Assembly (NCBI RefSeq): GCF_004664715.2
Contig: NC_051083.1
Span: 121,586,971 to 121,650,970, forward strand
DNA: 64,000 nt
Source: Peromyscus leucopus
Lineage: Eukaryota > Chordata > Mammalia > Rodentia > Cricetidae
Reading direction: 5' to 3'
Part shown: positions 44,224 to 55,835 of the stretch, piece by piece
How positions within the stretch are numbered: the first letter of the stretch is position 1
Layout: the number at the start of each line of letters is the position of its first letter
The notes under the pieces: generated by a model
Told to the model about the DNA's origin: nothing
Seen by the model: the letters and a program-made list of their open reading frames with translations, nothing else
The model's database searches: none
Program-made: the position numbers and the translations under genes

Positions 44224-45275
44224 AGCAGACTCTGCTTCATCTCTTTATTGTGAGACTAGGAGTGAGACTGACATATTGAATGTATAGGTTTTTTTCAGAA
44301 TTTGCAAGGGGTTAGTTCCAAGGTGACTCATAAATGTGAGAATCTGCACATGCTCAAATCTCATAGACAAGTTGTGGTATTTGAATATAATATAAAACCA
44401 CCTACTCACCTACTTTAAATCCTTTCTAGAGTACTTATAATATTTAATAAATCATGAAAGCTATACAAGAAACAAGGATCTCTATGTTCAATATAGATGC
44501 ACAAATGGTCAAAATGTTTCATATATATGCAAGAAAAGAAGCTCATAAGCATTTGGTCAGAAATATGAATTCAATGAAAATAGCTCATTTGTTAGCCATC
44601 TACATGTCTCTAGTTGTCTCTAAAACTTTTATAAAACTTGTGAATTTTGATAGAGAAGGCATTAGCTTTGAGCTATGGCCATGATATTGAAATGTTCACC
44701 ATATTTAAAATGTTGGCTCTTTAAAACTTAATTCAGCACCAGCTCCTTCATCTCTTAAAATTCCTACAACTTATACAATCTTGTCCCAAACTACAGATGA
44801 TTTAAACTGTATCCCATGGAAATGATTTGAAAGATGTGGAAAGTGACCATGATTTGAATGGTGTTATAAGTGATATAATTGCGCTGGTGCTTCTAGTTTC
44901 TCAGAATAATATTCTTTCACCTTTGGAGTCCAAACTTAGTTACATGAGGACTAAGGTACATCTCTGAATTGTCTGATCATACATGAAAGCACATATGTCT
45001 CAGATTAAACACTCTGTAAATTGTATCTAGCAACAATAAATTTAATAAGTATTATATTACCACCAACTATATAATATTCATGTATTTTATTGTTAAATTT
45101 TAACATACCTGTGAGTTACAGAGTCACAAGCTGTTGTATATATTCCTCTGCTCACAAAAGAGGATTTGAGTATTTCTTGCCTTGTTCCAAATTATCCTGG
45201 CTAGCATGTGACAAAACTAGGCACTAACCCCATGTATTTTGGAGGTCTTTTCCCTATATCCCAAAAGCTTCTGCT
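44224..45275. other. Unassigned A+T-rich sequence
   Basis: No repeat or gene recognised. The plus-strand frame at 44454-44684 has no domain. Confidence 0.4.
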
Positions 45276-45279
45276 AAAA

Positions 45280-45415
45280 CTGTATTCTCCCTATTTCAAT
45301 ATGAGGTTCAGGTAACTTGCCTATGGTCAAACTACCAGTATATACAGGAGTAACATGTAACCCAGTTCTGTCACATTCCTGAATCTCTACTTTGTTGAAT
45401 ACCACACTGCTTCAG
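45280..45415 (+). mobile_element. MIR SINE relic, 3' half
   Basis: CCCTATTTCAATATGAGGTT, CAGGTAACTTGCCTATGGTC, AAACTACCAG and GTAACCCAGTTCTGTCACAT are in MIR order, ending in ACCACACTGCTTC. Confidence 0.8.
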
Positions 45416-45850
45416 TGAGCAAATGGATCTAGGATGGTTTGAGGCTAATTCCATCAGGTATTAGGAGAGCCTGGGGACTTAGGAGCATACTAGAAGATGA
45501 GGACATTTCAAAATGTAAGAGAGGAGCCATGATCCTATCTTCATATTCGTATTGCTCCAATTTGTCCCTGAACAACCATATATCCTGTCATCTGGAGTAA
45601 AGTTGTAGAGTGTTGAGCTCCTTGTAATGTGTGAAATGGTGAGCTCTTCAAGTATATATTTCCAGCATAGTCCACAGAACCTTTGAGTTTTGTGATATTT
45701 AGAAAATTAGCATTTGTAGATAATACTAAGGGTTTTGAAATGAGGTTATCACAGACTATTCAAATTAAATTTAATAGTAAATGTTCTTATAAAGAAAGAC
45801 AGAGAAACTTTTGAGAGAGCATAGAAGGCAATGAAGATGAAAGTATTTAA
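45416..45850. other. Unassigned sequence
   Basis: May include the 5' part of the MLT1 LTR that follows, but it is not recognisable. Confidence 0.4.
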
Positions 45851-45852
45851 AG

Positions 45853-46055
45853 ATGGAAGCAGAGACTAGTGTGTTGTATCTAACAGCCAAGGAATGTCTA
45901 GAGTCCTTTAACCCTAGAAGAAACAAGGTTTCACTCCCAGATACTGCAGAGAAAGGAGTTTGGACTTGTCGCCCTCAAAAGAAGAAAATAAAATGGTGTT
46001 GTTCTAAGCCATCAAGTATGTGGGAATTTCTTGGGGCAGCCATAGGAAATTAATC
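45853..46055 (+). mobile_element. MLT1-type LTR, 3' part
   Basis: CTTTAACCCTAGAAGAAAC, then AAAATGGTGTTGTTCTAAGC, CATCAAGTATGTGGGAATTT and CTTGGGGCAGCCATAGGAAA with a TTAATCTATGC end correspond to the MLT1 polyadenylation region and terminus. The 66-codon frame over it is not a gene. Confidence 0.72.
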
Positions 46056-46420
46056 TATGCTCTGAGCATGACTTGAGGTACCTCAATATCCACACATACA
46101 AGAGAATAGTTCAATCTAGGTCTCAATTTGAGTATTTACATTCCAATGAATCCCCACATGGGGGACTCCTTATTTTACATATAGAACAAAGGTCCACCTT
46201 CATACATCAAAAGCCAATGCTACTAATAGCCTTGTGATTTCAGCAAACTTCTGGTATAATATGCATTGCAGGAAGCTTTTGATGCATACAAAAGCTAGGA
46301 TATTAGCAAAGGAGGAATCATTACCACATAAAATATATTACTCAAAAAACATGAACAATTTAGCTAGATTTCAGTCAGAGCAATTTACCTTAAACTTCGC
46401 CTAAAGTTTCATGATGTGCT
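46056..46420. other. Unassigned sequence
   Basis: No repeat or gene recognised. Confidence 0.4.
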
Positions 46421-46424
46421 AAAA

Positions 46425-46625
46425 GAACCACAGGCTTTGGCTTGAAAATGTGGATTTGAATTCTGGACCTGGGTAAGGTTACACTTTCTTGAGCTAACAT
46501 GGCAAGAAATTTCCTTTTATGTAAAATAGGATAAATATATTAACTATTGCCTTACTGAAATGCTGCTGATATGAAATATTATGCATAAATATGTAATTGA
46601 CACAAGTACTCACTAAATTGTAGTT
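46425..46625 (-). mobile_element. MIR SINE relic
   Basis: CACAGGCTTTGGCTTGAAAA, GTGGATTTGAATTCTGGACC, TTTCCTTTTATGTAAAATAG and AAGTACTCACTAAATTG are reversed MIR blocks in order. Confidence 0.7.
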
Positions 46626-46985
46626 GTAGTCTAACCATCATGAGACTTCAGATGAAAGCTCTATGATTTTCTTCTTCTCCTGAGTTCACCTAGGAATGAG
46701 GGGCAAGGACTCAATTCTCAAACCTAATATTGCAACTTGAGTGAAAGATGAGTTTACATTCTGGATGCAGGTTTCAAAATACAGGAGTGGTGAAATACAG
46801 TGTGTTTTCTAATTTTGAAAAGAGATGATTGCTTCTCTCTTTATTGCTAACTAGTTTTGGTTCTAAGGTCTTACAGTAAAATAACCTGACTATTTTTTTT
46901 TCTAGTGATTGTAATCATTCTTTTTTGAAATTAAGATAAAATTTGGTCATGTGTGGGAAACTAATGGTTAGTAGATATAGATATT
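46626..46985. other. Unassigned sequence
   Basis: No repeat or gene recognised. Confidence 0.4.
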
Positions 46986-46990
46986 TTAAG

Positions 46991-47219
46991 GCAACAGATG
47001 GGGCTGTAGAGATGGCTCAACAGTGAAGAACACTGGATGCTCTTCCAGAGGACTTGGGTTCAATACCCATCACCCACATGGTAGCTCAAAACCATCTGTA
47101 ACTTCAGCTCCAGGGAAGCCCAATGCCTTCTTCTGGCCTCTGAGGGCATTGCATGCATGTGGTCCACAGACATACATGCAAGCAAAACACCCATACACAT
47201 AAAATTAAAAATAAAAAAA
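46991..47219 (+). mobile_element. B3 (B2-like) SINE, full length
   Basis: GGGGCTGTAGAGATGGCTCA, CTTCCAGAGGACTTGGGTTC, AATACCCATCACCCACATGG, CTTCTTCTGGCCTCTGAGGG, CATACATGCAAGCAAAACAC and an AAATTAAAAATAAAAAAAC tail cover the whole element. Confidence 0.95.
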
Positions 47220-47227
47220 CTCAACAG

Positions 47228-47352
47228 AGCCAGGTGTGGTAACATAGACCCACAGTTTCAGCTCTTCAAAATGTTACAGTATATCATTGGCCCCCAGGAG
47301 TTCAAGAGTAGCCCTCTACAACATAGAAAAAGCCTCTGTCTCACAAAAAGAT
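47228..47352 (+). mobile_element. B1-like SINE, old
   Basis: AGCCAGGTGTGGTAACATAG, AGGAGTTCAAGAGTAGCCCT and AGCCTCTGTCTCACAAAAAG follow B1, with a rearranged middle. Directly follows the B3 tail. Confidence 0.7.
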
Positions 47353-47870
47353 GAAGCCTACCAAAGTATATAATCTAATAGGCTGAGCCCTGGCATGCTA
47401 TTGGATGATGGTATATACTTGAGTAGCTGGGGTGATGGAATGATTCAAGGGACATCGCATTAGGAAGGAGTGCTTTCTATGAAGTCACAGTTCACTTGCA
47501 TTTTGACATCAAATGACTCGATTCATTTTCATCTGTTATGCTGGGTTCATGGCTCTTACCTGTGGTCTGAACTATCAGATCCAGTTAGGGGTGTTACAGG
47601 GAAGATCTGTCAGCATGACAGGTGGTCTTTTAAATTTTTTATTGTTCCTTGTCTCTGCACGTTGGGAATCTGACAACTGAGAAAACTCTTGTAAACTTCT
47701 TATTTAATCACTGGCAACCCCAGAGGGGAAGAAACTGGCCTCATGTCCCAAAGGCAATATTTTTATTTTAAAATATCCTCTCGGGGGAAAAAAGAGGTCA
47801 GGGTGGAGTAAGAGCATGTGTGCTTTCAGCAGTCTCCTTTACTCTCCCTAAGTCACAGGTTAACTGTTCT
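47353..47870. other. Unassigned sequence
   Basis: No repeat or gene recognised. Confidence 0.4.
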
Positions 47871-47874
47871 GAAT

Positions 47875-47948
47875 GGCAGGGAAGGAAGGGAGTAAGTGGG
47901 AGAGGGGGGAGGAAGAAGGGAAAGGAAGGAAGAACAAAGGGGAAAGCA
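47875..47948. repeat. Purine-rich low-complexity tract
   Basis: GGAAGGAAGGGAG and GAGGGGGGAGGAAGAAGGG runs, almost no pyrimidines for about 70 bases. Confidence 0.9.
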
Positions 47949-49929
47949 ACTGAGAGAGAAGACAGTCAGAAGTAACTAAAGCCGGGAATAGTACAATGCC
48001 TGTGTTTGTCCTTAACTGAAGAGGTATTTTGACATTTTGTGCTATGCCTGACATCACAGAGCTTCTCCATGGATGTACACAAGAAGTCAAATGCAGACAA
48101 TGCAAATGAGCTTTTAGTCATTCTATTGGGAGTTCTCTTTACAACTATGAACATAGAGTATGTGAAGGGTCAAGTTATTCTCTCAAGAAGCTAAACTGTG
48201 GGTGGAATAGAGCCAAATTAATTAACTCCTACATAAGTTTAAGTTATTTATAAACCTGAGAAATAAGTACCGCCTGGATTTCCAAATGCCTGAAGCTAAA
48301 ACATTTAACTCTTTAACAACCAGCTAAAATATGTTAAGCTTCATTTCTGGACTAAAGAAATTTGAGGTTAGCCAGACAGTTGTGCTTGCTACATGTATTG
48401 GTCATGTGTTGTGGTTTGACAGCAACACCTATAAGAAACACAGTGAAATTGAGCAAAAGTGAGTATATAGACTGCAGAGGGATACTGCTTCATGGTTAAT
48501 GGGGTCCATTCTGTGCCATACATCTTGACTTTGGGTGGTCATTCTCCTATATTATCATCACTAAATCTTGATAGTTCAGACAGAACCTTCTGAATTTCCA
48601 TTCCTACATCTTGCCTCAGTGGGTCTTAAATGAGCATGACCTACAGAATCTATTTTAGAGACCAAGCTATGCATGGCATCTGAGTCCTATATAACTAAGA
48701 CAGTGCCTGAGTTACTGAATAATGTCACTGTAAAGGATCTCTTGGTTACTAGAGCCATCTATTTATGTGTCTTTCATTACAGGATTATGCTGTTGGGCCT
48801 AGAGATGTGGTTAAGCCTTCTTCTCTTCCACATAGCTTCAGTTTCAGAAAAACAGCATAAGCATAGCTTTTGCAAAAGGACAGCTTTTTTAGCTACATTT
48901 GCTTTCTATGACACAGAGATGGCCTTTGATACAATTCTTGATGCGGCAGCATGTGTGGTTTGAGACTGAGAAGCAAATTAAAACAATAACAATGAAGTCT
49001 CTACTCTGAACTATAGCACTCACTTTGGTGTGGTGTGTGTAATTTCCACCTGAGTTCTAGGAAGATGTCGGTTCTCTAGATGACTGTTCCAAAGAGAGGC
49101 ACATATTACCACATTTAGACTTAACACACATAATCTCAATGTTCTTTTCGATTTAGTTAAGACATCCTTATGTCCTAAATGAGGAGAAAATGATGATGCT
49201 AAGCAGCAAGTACTCTGCTTATAATTTATATCCCCTCAAATGCCTCTTTCTGAGCTTATTACTACCGTTCCCATTTCTCTTGTAGACAGTTAAATTGCTT
49301 AAACGTAGGCATTATGTTTTTTCATTAAATGCTCTCTAGCTTTGTCATCAAGCTATCAGTGTTCCCTGTCATGTGTCACCTGCATGTGATTTTTTTAAAA
49401 TTCATTGGACATCAATTTTCCAGGGAAAAGGGACACAATAACTATCTGCAACAAGTATTTCTTCTATAAGTGGCATGTTTTACCATAATTCTTTATCAGT
49501 AATTATACCATTATTTTATATGCATATCAGTGTATACATATAGAATACATGAGCACACGACATACACTTGAAATCACTTATCTTATGCTAACCGCCTGGA
49601 TCATAAAACTACAATCATGATTAAGTCCACTTCTAGCACTATTCTGTTTTGTCAATTAAGTTAGATTCTTTTCTTTCAAATATATACATCCTATTTATAA
49701 AAGACCTCCTAGAATTCAAACCATTAGTATATATCAGGAGAATCAGTTCACTTTCAGTCTTGATTTGTGATTTGTTGTTGTAAATTTTTAAACAGATGAG
49801 CATTAGAATATCGAGAGCATCTTTTGCAATGAGCAATATTTTTACAATTATAACTTAAATAATGAATTGTTCACAGCATTAAAACTTCACACTTTACTTT
49901 TGAATTAAGATCCTTGAACTAGCTTAAGA
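47949..49929. other. Unassigned sequence
   Basis: About 2 kb without a recognised repeat or gene. The plus-strand frame at 48673-48963 (96 codons) shows no domain. One of the longest repeat-poor stretches in the window. Confidence 0.4.
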
Positions 49930-49935
49930 ATAAGG

Positions 49936-50450
49936 TGTAGCATGAATCTTAAGAGTTCTTATTATTAAAATCAAGCCTGAGGCCAGTTATTGGGGTAAAT
50001 GCTGCAAGATCAGAGAAGCAGAACAAGCCATAGCTACCTCACCTCTCCAGTTCCTCAGCTGATCCTGTTTCCTCAGACTGGAAGATTCTGAGTCCTCATT
50101 CAGAATGAATCTCAGCTGAACTGCTGCTCGAAAGCCTGAAAGCTTAACCAGCCAAATGCTGCTAGTTTCTAGTCTTCACACCTTATATATCTTTCTGCTT
50201 TCTGTCATCACTCCCTGGGATTAAAGACTCACTTCTGGGATTAAAGGCTCGAGTCACCATGCCTGCCTGTTTACAATGTGGCCTTGAACTCACAGAGATC
50301 CAGAGGGATTTCTGCCTGTGGAATGCTAGGATTAAAGGCATGTGCTACCACTGCCTATTCTCTACGTTTAATATTGTGGCTGTTCTCTTCCCTGACCCCA
50401 GATAAGTTTATTAGGGTGCACAATATTTTGGGGAACACAATACCATCACA
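49936..50450 (-). mobile_element. B1-carrying ERV solo LTR, copy C, intact
   Basis: A 515-bp LTR, TG…CA, with perfect 6-bp flanking repeats ATAAGG (49930-49935, 50451-50456). On the minus strand it runs: TGTGATGGTATTGTGTTCCC, CCTAATAAACTTATCTGGGG, a sense B1-like body (AGTGGTAGCACATGCCTTTA and AGTTCAAGGCCACATTG), two extra TTTAATCCCAG boxes, AGATATATAAGGTGTGAAG (a TATA box), and ATTCATGCTACA at the end. No internal ERV sequence is left, so it is a solo LTR. Confidence 0.88.
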
Positions 50451-50456
50451 ATAAGG

Positions 50457-50880
50457 CAATTATTATTATTTAGTACTTGATTATATCATGACTCATTTGC
50501 TATTTTTAAAATATCACAATAACTCTTTGTTGCTACCAACAAAATTGAAAAAGCATGCACTTCAGCCAGTTGTGAAGTTAATGTGAGATGTTAAATTGAC
50601 ATGCCTTTATGTATATTCCATAATAGAAATTTTAGATGTATACCTCTTTCACATTTAAGTTTCTGAAAATAATCTCAAATATGAGTTTAAAAATTATCTA
50701 CATGTAATGATTATGAAGTAGATAAATATACAAAGTAATGGCATATGCTAAGTTTTTTTAAAGATATGATATCTAAGAAAATCTCATTGCTTATTGCCCT
50801 TAAGCTTTTTCTGAGTATTTTGTCATATGTTTAGATTTATTTCCAATATTAAAATTAGTATCATGATTTATCAAAAACCT
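50457..50880. other. Unassigned A+T-rich sequence
   Basis: No repeat or gene recognised. Confidence 0.4.
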
Positions 50881-50884
50881 AAAT

Positions 50885-51120
50885 TGAATGATCAAATGAT
50901 CCAGCACACCCATGTTTTTTTTTTCACATTGTTAATCATAATAGTCAAGTCATAGAATCAGTTTAGGTGTCCATCAGTAAATGAATGGATAGAAAGTATA
51001 TATACATAGAATGGAGTTTTAGTCAACCATAAAAGAATGAAATCATGCTGTTTGCTGGAAACTAGATACAACTGGAGATCATCACATTGAGTTAAATAAG
51101 ACACAGAAAGGCAAATCTCA
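50885..51120 (+). mobile_element. LINE-1 ORF2 3' fragment
   Basis: GTTAATCATAATAGTCAAGT, TTAGGTGTCCATCAGTAAAT, GAATGGATAGAAAGTATATA and GCTGGAAACTAGATACAACT are late ORF2 blocks in order. It stops near the end of ORF2. Confidence 0.8.
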
Positions 51121-51705
51121 CTACCTCTGGCTCTTACAAACTTTCTGCCCCTTCTGCAATAATCTCTGAGCCTTGGAGAAAGGGGTATGATACCGATGTT
51201 CCATTTATAGCTGAGCATTCCACATTCTTTCTTCCTGGACCTAGACTAGTTGTATGTCTTTGTGTCATTCACCATCCTTTGCAAAAAGTGGCCCCTTTGA
51301 TGAGGGCTGGAATATATACTAAATTATGGGTATACAAACAAGTATTTAGGGGTAGTTTAATACTATGCACATTAGCAGAATATAGTAGTCTCTGCTCTAC
51401 TAAGGCCTATTACCTACCCAGTGACTGTTTCTTGGTCCAGTTATCAGTACTATGCACAAATTCCAGCTTGTTGAGGAGGCTTTAAGTTCATAAGAAAGTT
51501 GATTACAGAAAAGTATTCTTGCCACTATTACACCAATGCAAGACACGCGTATCTTGACAAGCTGGTAATTACTGTATTTCACGTGATTCAAAGCTGGATA
51601 AGACTACTAATTAGTTTTCTAATTAGTAGCATACATAGCACCTTCTGTTACTCTGAAAGCTAGTCAGTATGACTCAAGATTCAAGGACAACATAAGTTTG
51701 TTTTT
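51121..51705. other. Unassigned sequence
   Basis: No repeat or gene recognised between two L1 pieces. Confidence 0.4.
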
Positions 51706-51709
51706 TTTA

Positions 51710-51957
51710 TCATCCATTCATCATTTGCTGGACATTTAGAGTTTCTATATGAATAGAGTAGCAATGAACATGAGTAAGTCAGCATCTCTGTTATAGGATA
51801 TATAAAGTCATTTGGAGTGTTCAGGAATGGTATATCTGAATCATACTATAGATATATTTCTAGCTTTTTGAGGAACCACCACACAGATTCCCATAGTGGC
51901 TGCACTAGTTTATATCCCCCACAACAGTGAATGAGTTCTCCTTTCCAATATGTGTAG
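51710..51957 (-). mobile_element. LINE-1 ORF2 3' fragment, inverted
   Basis: The plus strand shows reversed late-ORF2 blocks: CATCCATTCATCATTTGCTG, GAATAGAGTAGCAATGAACA, TTCAGGAATGGTATATCTGA, TTTTTGAGGAACCACCACAC and ACAACAGTGAATGAGTTCTC. In L1 order it follows directly on the piece at 51998-53035. Confidence 0.82.
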
Positions 51958-51997
51958 TATCATTTGTTGTCAATTGAAGATATAGATACATGTCATG

Positions 51998-53035
51998 TTT
52001 CTACAGCTACTTAATTTTTGACAAGACAACAGATATACATAATGGAGAAAATAGAGCATCTTCAATAAATGTGTGGTACACATTGAAGAATGAAACTAGA
52101 TTTTTATCTCTCACGTTGAACAAGACTCAACTACAAATAAATCAAGGGATTCAACATAAGACCTGATAACCTGAATGTCCTAGAGGAGAAAGTAAGGATT
52201 GTGTTTCAACTTAAAAGCACAGATAAGGACTTTCTAAATAGCTACTCTGGTGGAGTGGACATCAAGACCAACAAGTGACACATGGGACATCATAAAACCA
52301 CAAAGCTTCTTTACAGCAAAACATACTCTCAATTGAATGAAGTGGCAGAATAAGGAAAATTATCTTTACTAGGTGTGTGTGAATGAGAATAAGAATGGCC
52401 TCCATAGGCTCATATTTTTGGATGTTTGGTCCCCAGTTGATGTACTGTTTAGGAAGGATTAGGAAATGTGGCTTTACAAGTATGACCTTGTTGGAAGAGG
52501 TGTGCTGCTGGGGGTGGGCTTTGAGGTTTCAAAAGCCCATGCCATGTTCCCCCTTTACTTCTCTTTCTCTCCCTGCTGCCTGATGATCAAGGTGTAAAAC
52601 TCTCAGCTACTACTCCAGCAACATGCCTGCCTGCATGCCTCCATATTCCTGAAACTATAAACAAACCCCAAGTTTAATGTTTTCGTTTATTAATTACTCT
52701 CTTCATGGTGTCTCTTCACAGCAATAGAACAGTAACTAAGGCACTAACTTTATATCAGATAAAGGATTAGTATTTACAATATTTTTTTTAAAAATCTGAA
52801 AAACTAAAGATCAAGGAAACAAACAACCCAATGAAAAATGGACTCTGGAAATGAACATAATTCTCAAAATAACAAATGGAAATGTCTAAGAGATATGCTT
52901 TTTAAATATGCACTGACTTTACCTAGCAGAGAAATGCAAGTTAAAACTGCTTAGATTTCATCTTATCCAGTCAGAATAACTAAGATGAAGAAAACAGATG
53001 ACAATGAATACTGGCACGTACTCATCTTGCTTAAC
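51998..53035 (+). mobile_element. LINE-1 ORF2 fragment, split by an ORR1-type LTR
   Basis: ACTTAATTTTTGACAAGACA, AAAATAGAGCATCTTCAATA, CATAAAACCACAAAGCTTCT, then after the LTR ATATCAGATAAAGGATTAGT, AACAACCCAATGAAAAATGG and GAGAAATGCAAGTTAAAACT are ORF2 blocks in order. Frames are broken. The LTR insertion left the two halves colinear. Confidence 0.85.
52374..52743 (+). mobile_element. ORR1-type MaLR solo LTR
   Basis: A 370-bp TG…CA unit inside L1. It contains TTTGGTCCCCAGTTGATG, GGAAGAGGTGTGCTGCTGGG, GGTGGGCTTTGAGGTTTCAA, AAAGCCCATGCCATGTTCCC, a polyadenylation-type end and TGTCTCTTCACAGCAATAGA before AACTAAGGCA. Flanks are CTAGG (52369-52373) and CTAAC (52744-52748), consistent with a 5-bp duplication that has since changed. 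These features match rodent MaLR LTRs of the ORR1 group; the subfamily was not determined. Confidence 0.8.
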
Positions 53036-53212
53036 TGAAACTTCATGCCTTTTCATTTATAAATAACCATTACTCCTTCCTATTTTAATCCTAAAAGAAA
53101 AGAAGAACAAATGGAGTGCTGCTAAAAGTCTGCGTTGCCTACTTACTGAAAGACATTTGGCTCCAAACTCTGAGTGAATGTAAGTCCATGGCACTGGATG
53201 AAGTATGATTTT

Positions 53213-53396
53213 TTTTTGGTGTGTGTGTGTGGGGGGGCGGGGTAGAGGGGTGTTTTGAGACAGAGTTTCTCTGCGTAGCTTTGCACCTTTCCTGGAACTT
53301 ACTCTGTAGCCCAGGCTGGCCTCGAACACACAGAGATCTGCCTGCCTCTGCCTCTTGAGTGCTGGGATTTAAGATGTGTGCCACCACTGCTCAGCC
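53213..53396 (-). mobile_element. B1 SINE, full length
   Basis: T8, then a GGTGTGTGTGTGTGGGGGG expansion, then TTTTGAGACAGAGTTTCTCT, GCGTAGCTTTGCACCTTTCC and GCCTCTTGAGTGCTGGGATT to the reversed 5' end. Flanking repeats TGAAGTATGATTTTT and TGGAGTATGATTTTT (one mismatch) mark the insertion. The A tail has evolved into a GT/G-rich run. Confidence 0.94.
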
Positions 53397-53411
53397 TGGA
53401 GTATGATTTTT

Positions 53412-54849
53412 GTTCAACAAACAGATGTTAATAAATAGGAAGATGGAAGAGTGTTCTTTATTTAATTTAGTGATGAATATGGTATACACAACTTTCCATA
53501 TCCAACTTCTTCTAGTCATTTTATTGTTAATTTTTAAGGGTTACTTTGGAACAAAAATATATTTTTACTGGTATATAACTTCCTAAATCATAAAAGTAAA
53601 TGTGTTCTTATATTTTATTGGCAGCAATAAACAGACCAATTCTGAAAAAAAAAAAACTATTCCAACTCAGTGAAAGGCTAATAACATTAAAAATTTGAAT
53701 CTATTAGGTGTAGTTTTTAGAGCAGCATATTTCAAATATTACACAGCTCGAACTGTCCATGGAGTACAAAACAATCAAATGCAGTGTTGGTATGCATAGG
53801 GGAGTGGCGTTTCACCATGTTCCAAATATCTGTCCCTGACACTCATACTCTCCCCCTGACATCATCTCTCCTCTCAGAACTTTGAAGAACAGAGATCTAA
53901 AGGACTGTCAAAGGTAAAGTGAAAATCATGGATCTTGAACACATCTTCAGCAAGAATAGATAAAGCCAAGTTCTATCACATAGTCAGGCTCTGAGGATAT
54001 ATGTTTGGAACTAGACAACACTGAGTAACTCAAAAAACTGTATCACAAGGTAAAACAAGCGAAAGAGACAATCAGATTGTGGGGATTTCCTAGAATAGCA
54101 CAGACTGGGCTCTTGGTGGCAGCTGCTTCAGCAGACCCACAGAAGCTGCTGATGACAGCCAGGGCACATTGGCAACTGCATCTGTCAACACTTCCAAGTG
54201 TACCATGGACTTTTCTCCTCATGTACCCTGCCACTGATGCATCTGTATCATTCTCCTACAATGTCTCTCTCTGGGAATCTGAGTGGACGTGACTCTAAAG
54301 CCTTGCATCCTGGTTCAGGCAGAAGGTATCATTCCAGGAGGCACTTATTATCTCTGGTGCTAGAGAAAGGCCACCCGGGCATAAATTTTTGACATTCTTT
54401 GAAAGTCATCCTACCACCCATATCCTTCAACCATGAATAAACACAGCAGTGAAACTAGGACATTTCCATTTGAAAACAAAGTAGAGCAAAGCACAAATGT
54501 ACACTTTTGGGAAATGTCAAAGTCAAGACTGGCCATAGTAAAGCGCATTCTCAGAAAGAGTTTAGACAGAGTGGTTATTCCATAGTTGTAATTGCTTAGA
54601 CCCTTCCCCTTTCCCTGAACATAGCAATAACCTTCAAGCCCAGAAAATAAGCTTTATCTTCTAGGGCTTTAATTTGCACATATCCACTGTAGTCTACCAC
54701 TCTGAAACTACACACTTATGTTTCCTGAATTCTTTTATAGTGTTTTATTGCCTGCCAAACAAATCTAAAGACCCATGTCATATAATATATTGTAATGAGG
54801 TGCTCAACTTTTGGTCAGCTTTCTGAAAATACCTCATAGGAGAAAGTTG
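53412..54849. other. Unassigned sequence
   Basis: About 1.4 kb without a recognised repeat or gene. Overlapping frames at 54043-54392 have no domain. Confidence 0.4.
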
Positions 54850-55051
54850 CAAATAATCAATAGCTTCAGTATTGACTTTTTCCTCTATTTCTACATTCAG
54901 AAGTATATAAGTATGTGGAGTACTTCTGTTTCAATGTTTAGTAGATGTTCCAAATAATCAATAGTTTCAGTATTGACGTTTCCCTCTATTTCTACATTCA
55001 GAAATATATATGTATATGGAGTACTGCTGTTTCAATATTTGACAGACATTG
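54850..55051. repeat. 101-bp tandem duplication
   Basis: CAAATAATCAATAG begins at 54850 and again at 54951. The two units stay aligned for about 101 bases without a large gap, with roughly a dozen differences (for example GTGTTTAG… versus …ATATTTGA). The sequence belongs to no repeat family known to me. Confidence 0.93.
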
Positions 55052-55324
55052 TTAAATCTAATAAAAGAACTTTTGATTTCCCATTCTACCTCTACTCTAG
55101 CCTGCTTTTGCTCCCATCTCCATAAATATCGTTTAACATGCAGGTGTTCAACCCCTAAATCTAGCCTTAATTTTTCCCCTTCATACTCCAAATGAATCAA
55201 AACCACCACTTTATCTCATTAATTATGTCTTCAAAGCTTTTCATAAATTCAAACCCTTTTCATCATCTCTAGAGTTGCTCTAGTCTAGGCCAAACCAAAT
55301 CTTCCATCTCTTCCTCCATCATTA
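55052..55324. other. Unassigned sequence
   Basis: No repeat or gene recognised. Confidence 0.4.
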
Positions 55325-55330
55325 GCCTGA

Positions 55331-55829
55331 TGTAGTGATGTATTGTGTCCCCTAATATACTGTGTCTCCCAATAAAATGTACCTGAGGGTCAGAGGGAAA
55401 AAGCCAGCCACCGTAGTAAACCCAAGTCATGCAGTGTTAGCATACACCTTTAATCCTATCACTTGGGAGGCAGGGATCTGTCTGATCCATGTGAGTTCAA
55501 GGTCACACTGGGAACAGAGCCAGGTGTGGTGGCTCATGCCTTAAATTCCAACAGTAGTTAAACATGGAGGTCTGTAGGTCTGTACAGATAGACAGGAAGT
55601 GACAGAGCTGGGCAGGAAGAAGAAGTGATGTAGCTGGACAAAGAGAGCAAATCAGATGGCAGAACAGCAAATAGGTGTGGTTAGACAGGAAGTATCTTGC
55701 TCTTTTGGAAGCTGTGGAGTTGGTGAGGTAAGGTTAGCATGTTCCTATTCCTCTATTCTCTCCCAGGTTTTTACCACTATACCTGACTCTGTTTTTTCTA
55801 TTAATAAGAAGTTTAGAAATTCATCTACA
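55331..55829 (+). mobile_element. B1-carrying ERV solo LTR, copy D, intact
   Basis: A 499-bp LTR, TG…CA, with perfect 6-bp flanking repeats GCCTGA (55325-55330, 55830-55835). It begins TGTAGTGATGTATTGTGTCC. Next come CCCAATAAAATGTACCTGAG, a sense B1-like body (CACCTTTAATCCTATCACTT, GTGAGTTCAAGGTCACACTG), a second AGGTGTGGTGGCTCATGCC head, and TTTTCTATTAATAAGAAG before TTCATCTACA. Colinear with copy C, except that no TATA box is obvious here. Confidence 0.88.
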
Positions 55830-55835
55830 GCCTGA

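Noticed and set aside
51710..53035. L1 twin-priming inversion
   Set aside because: The inverted part lies downstream, not upstream, of the sense part in L1 coordinates.
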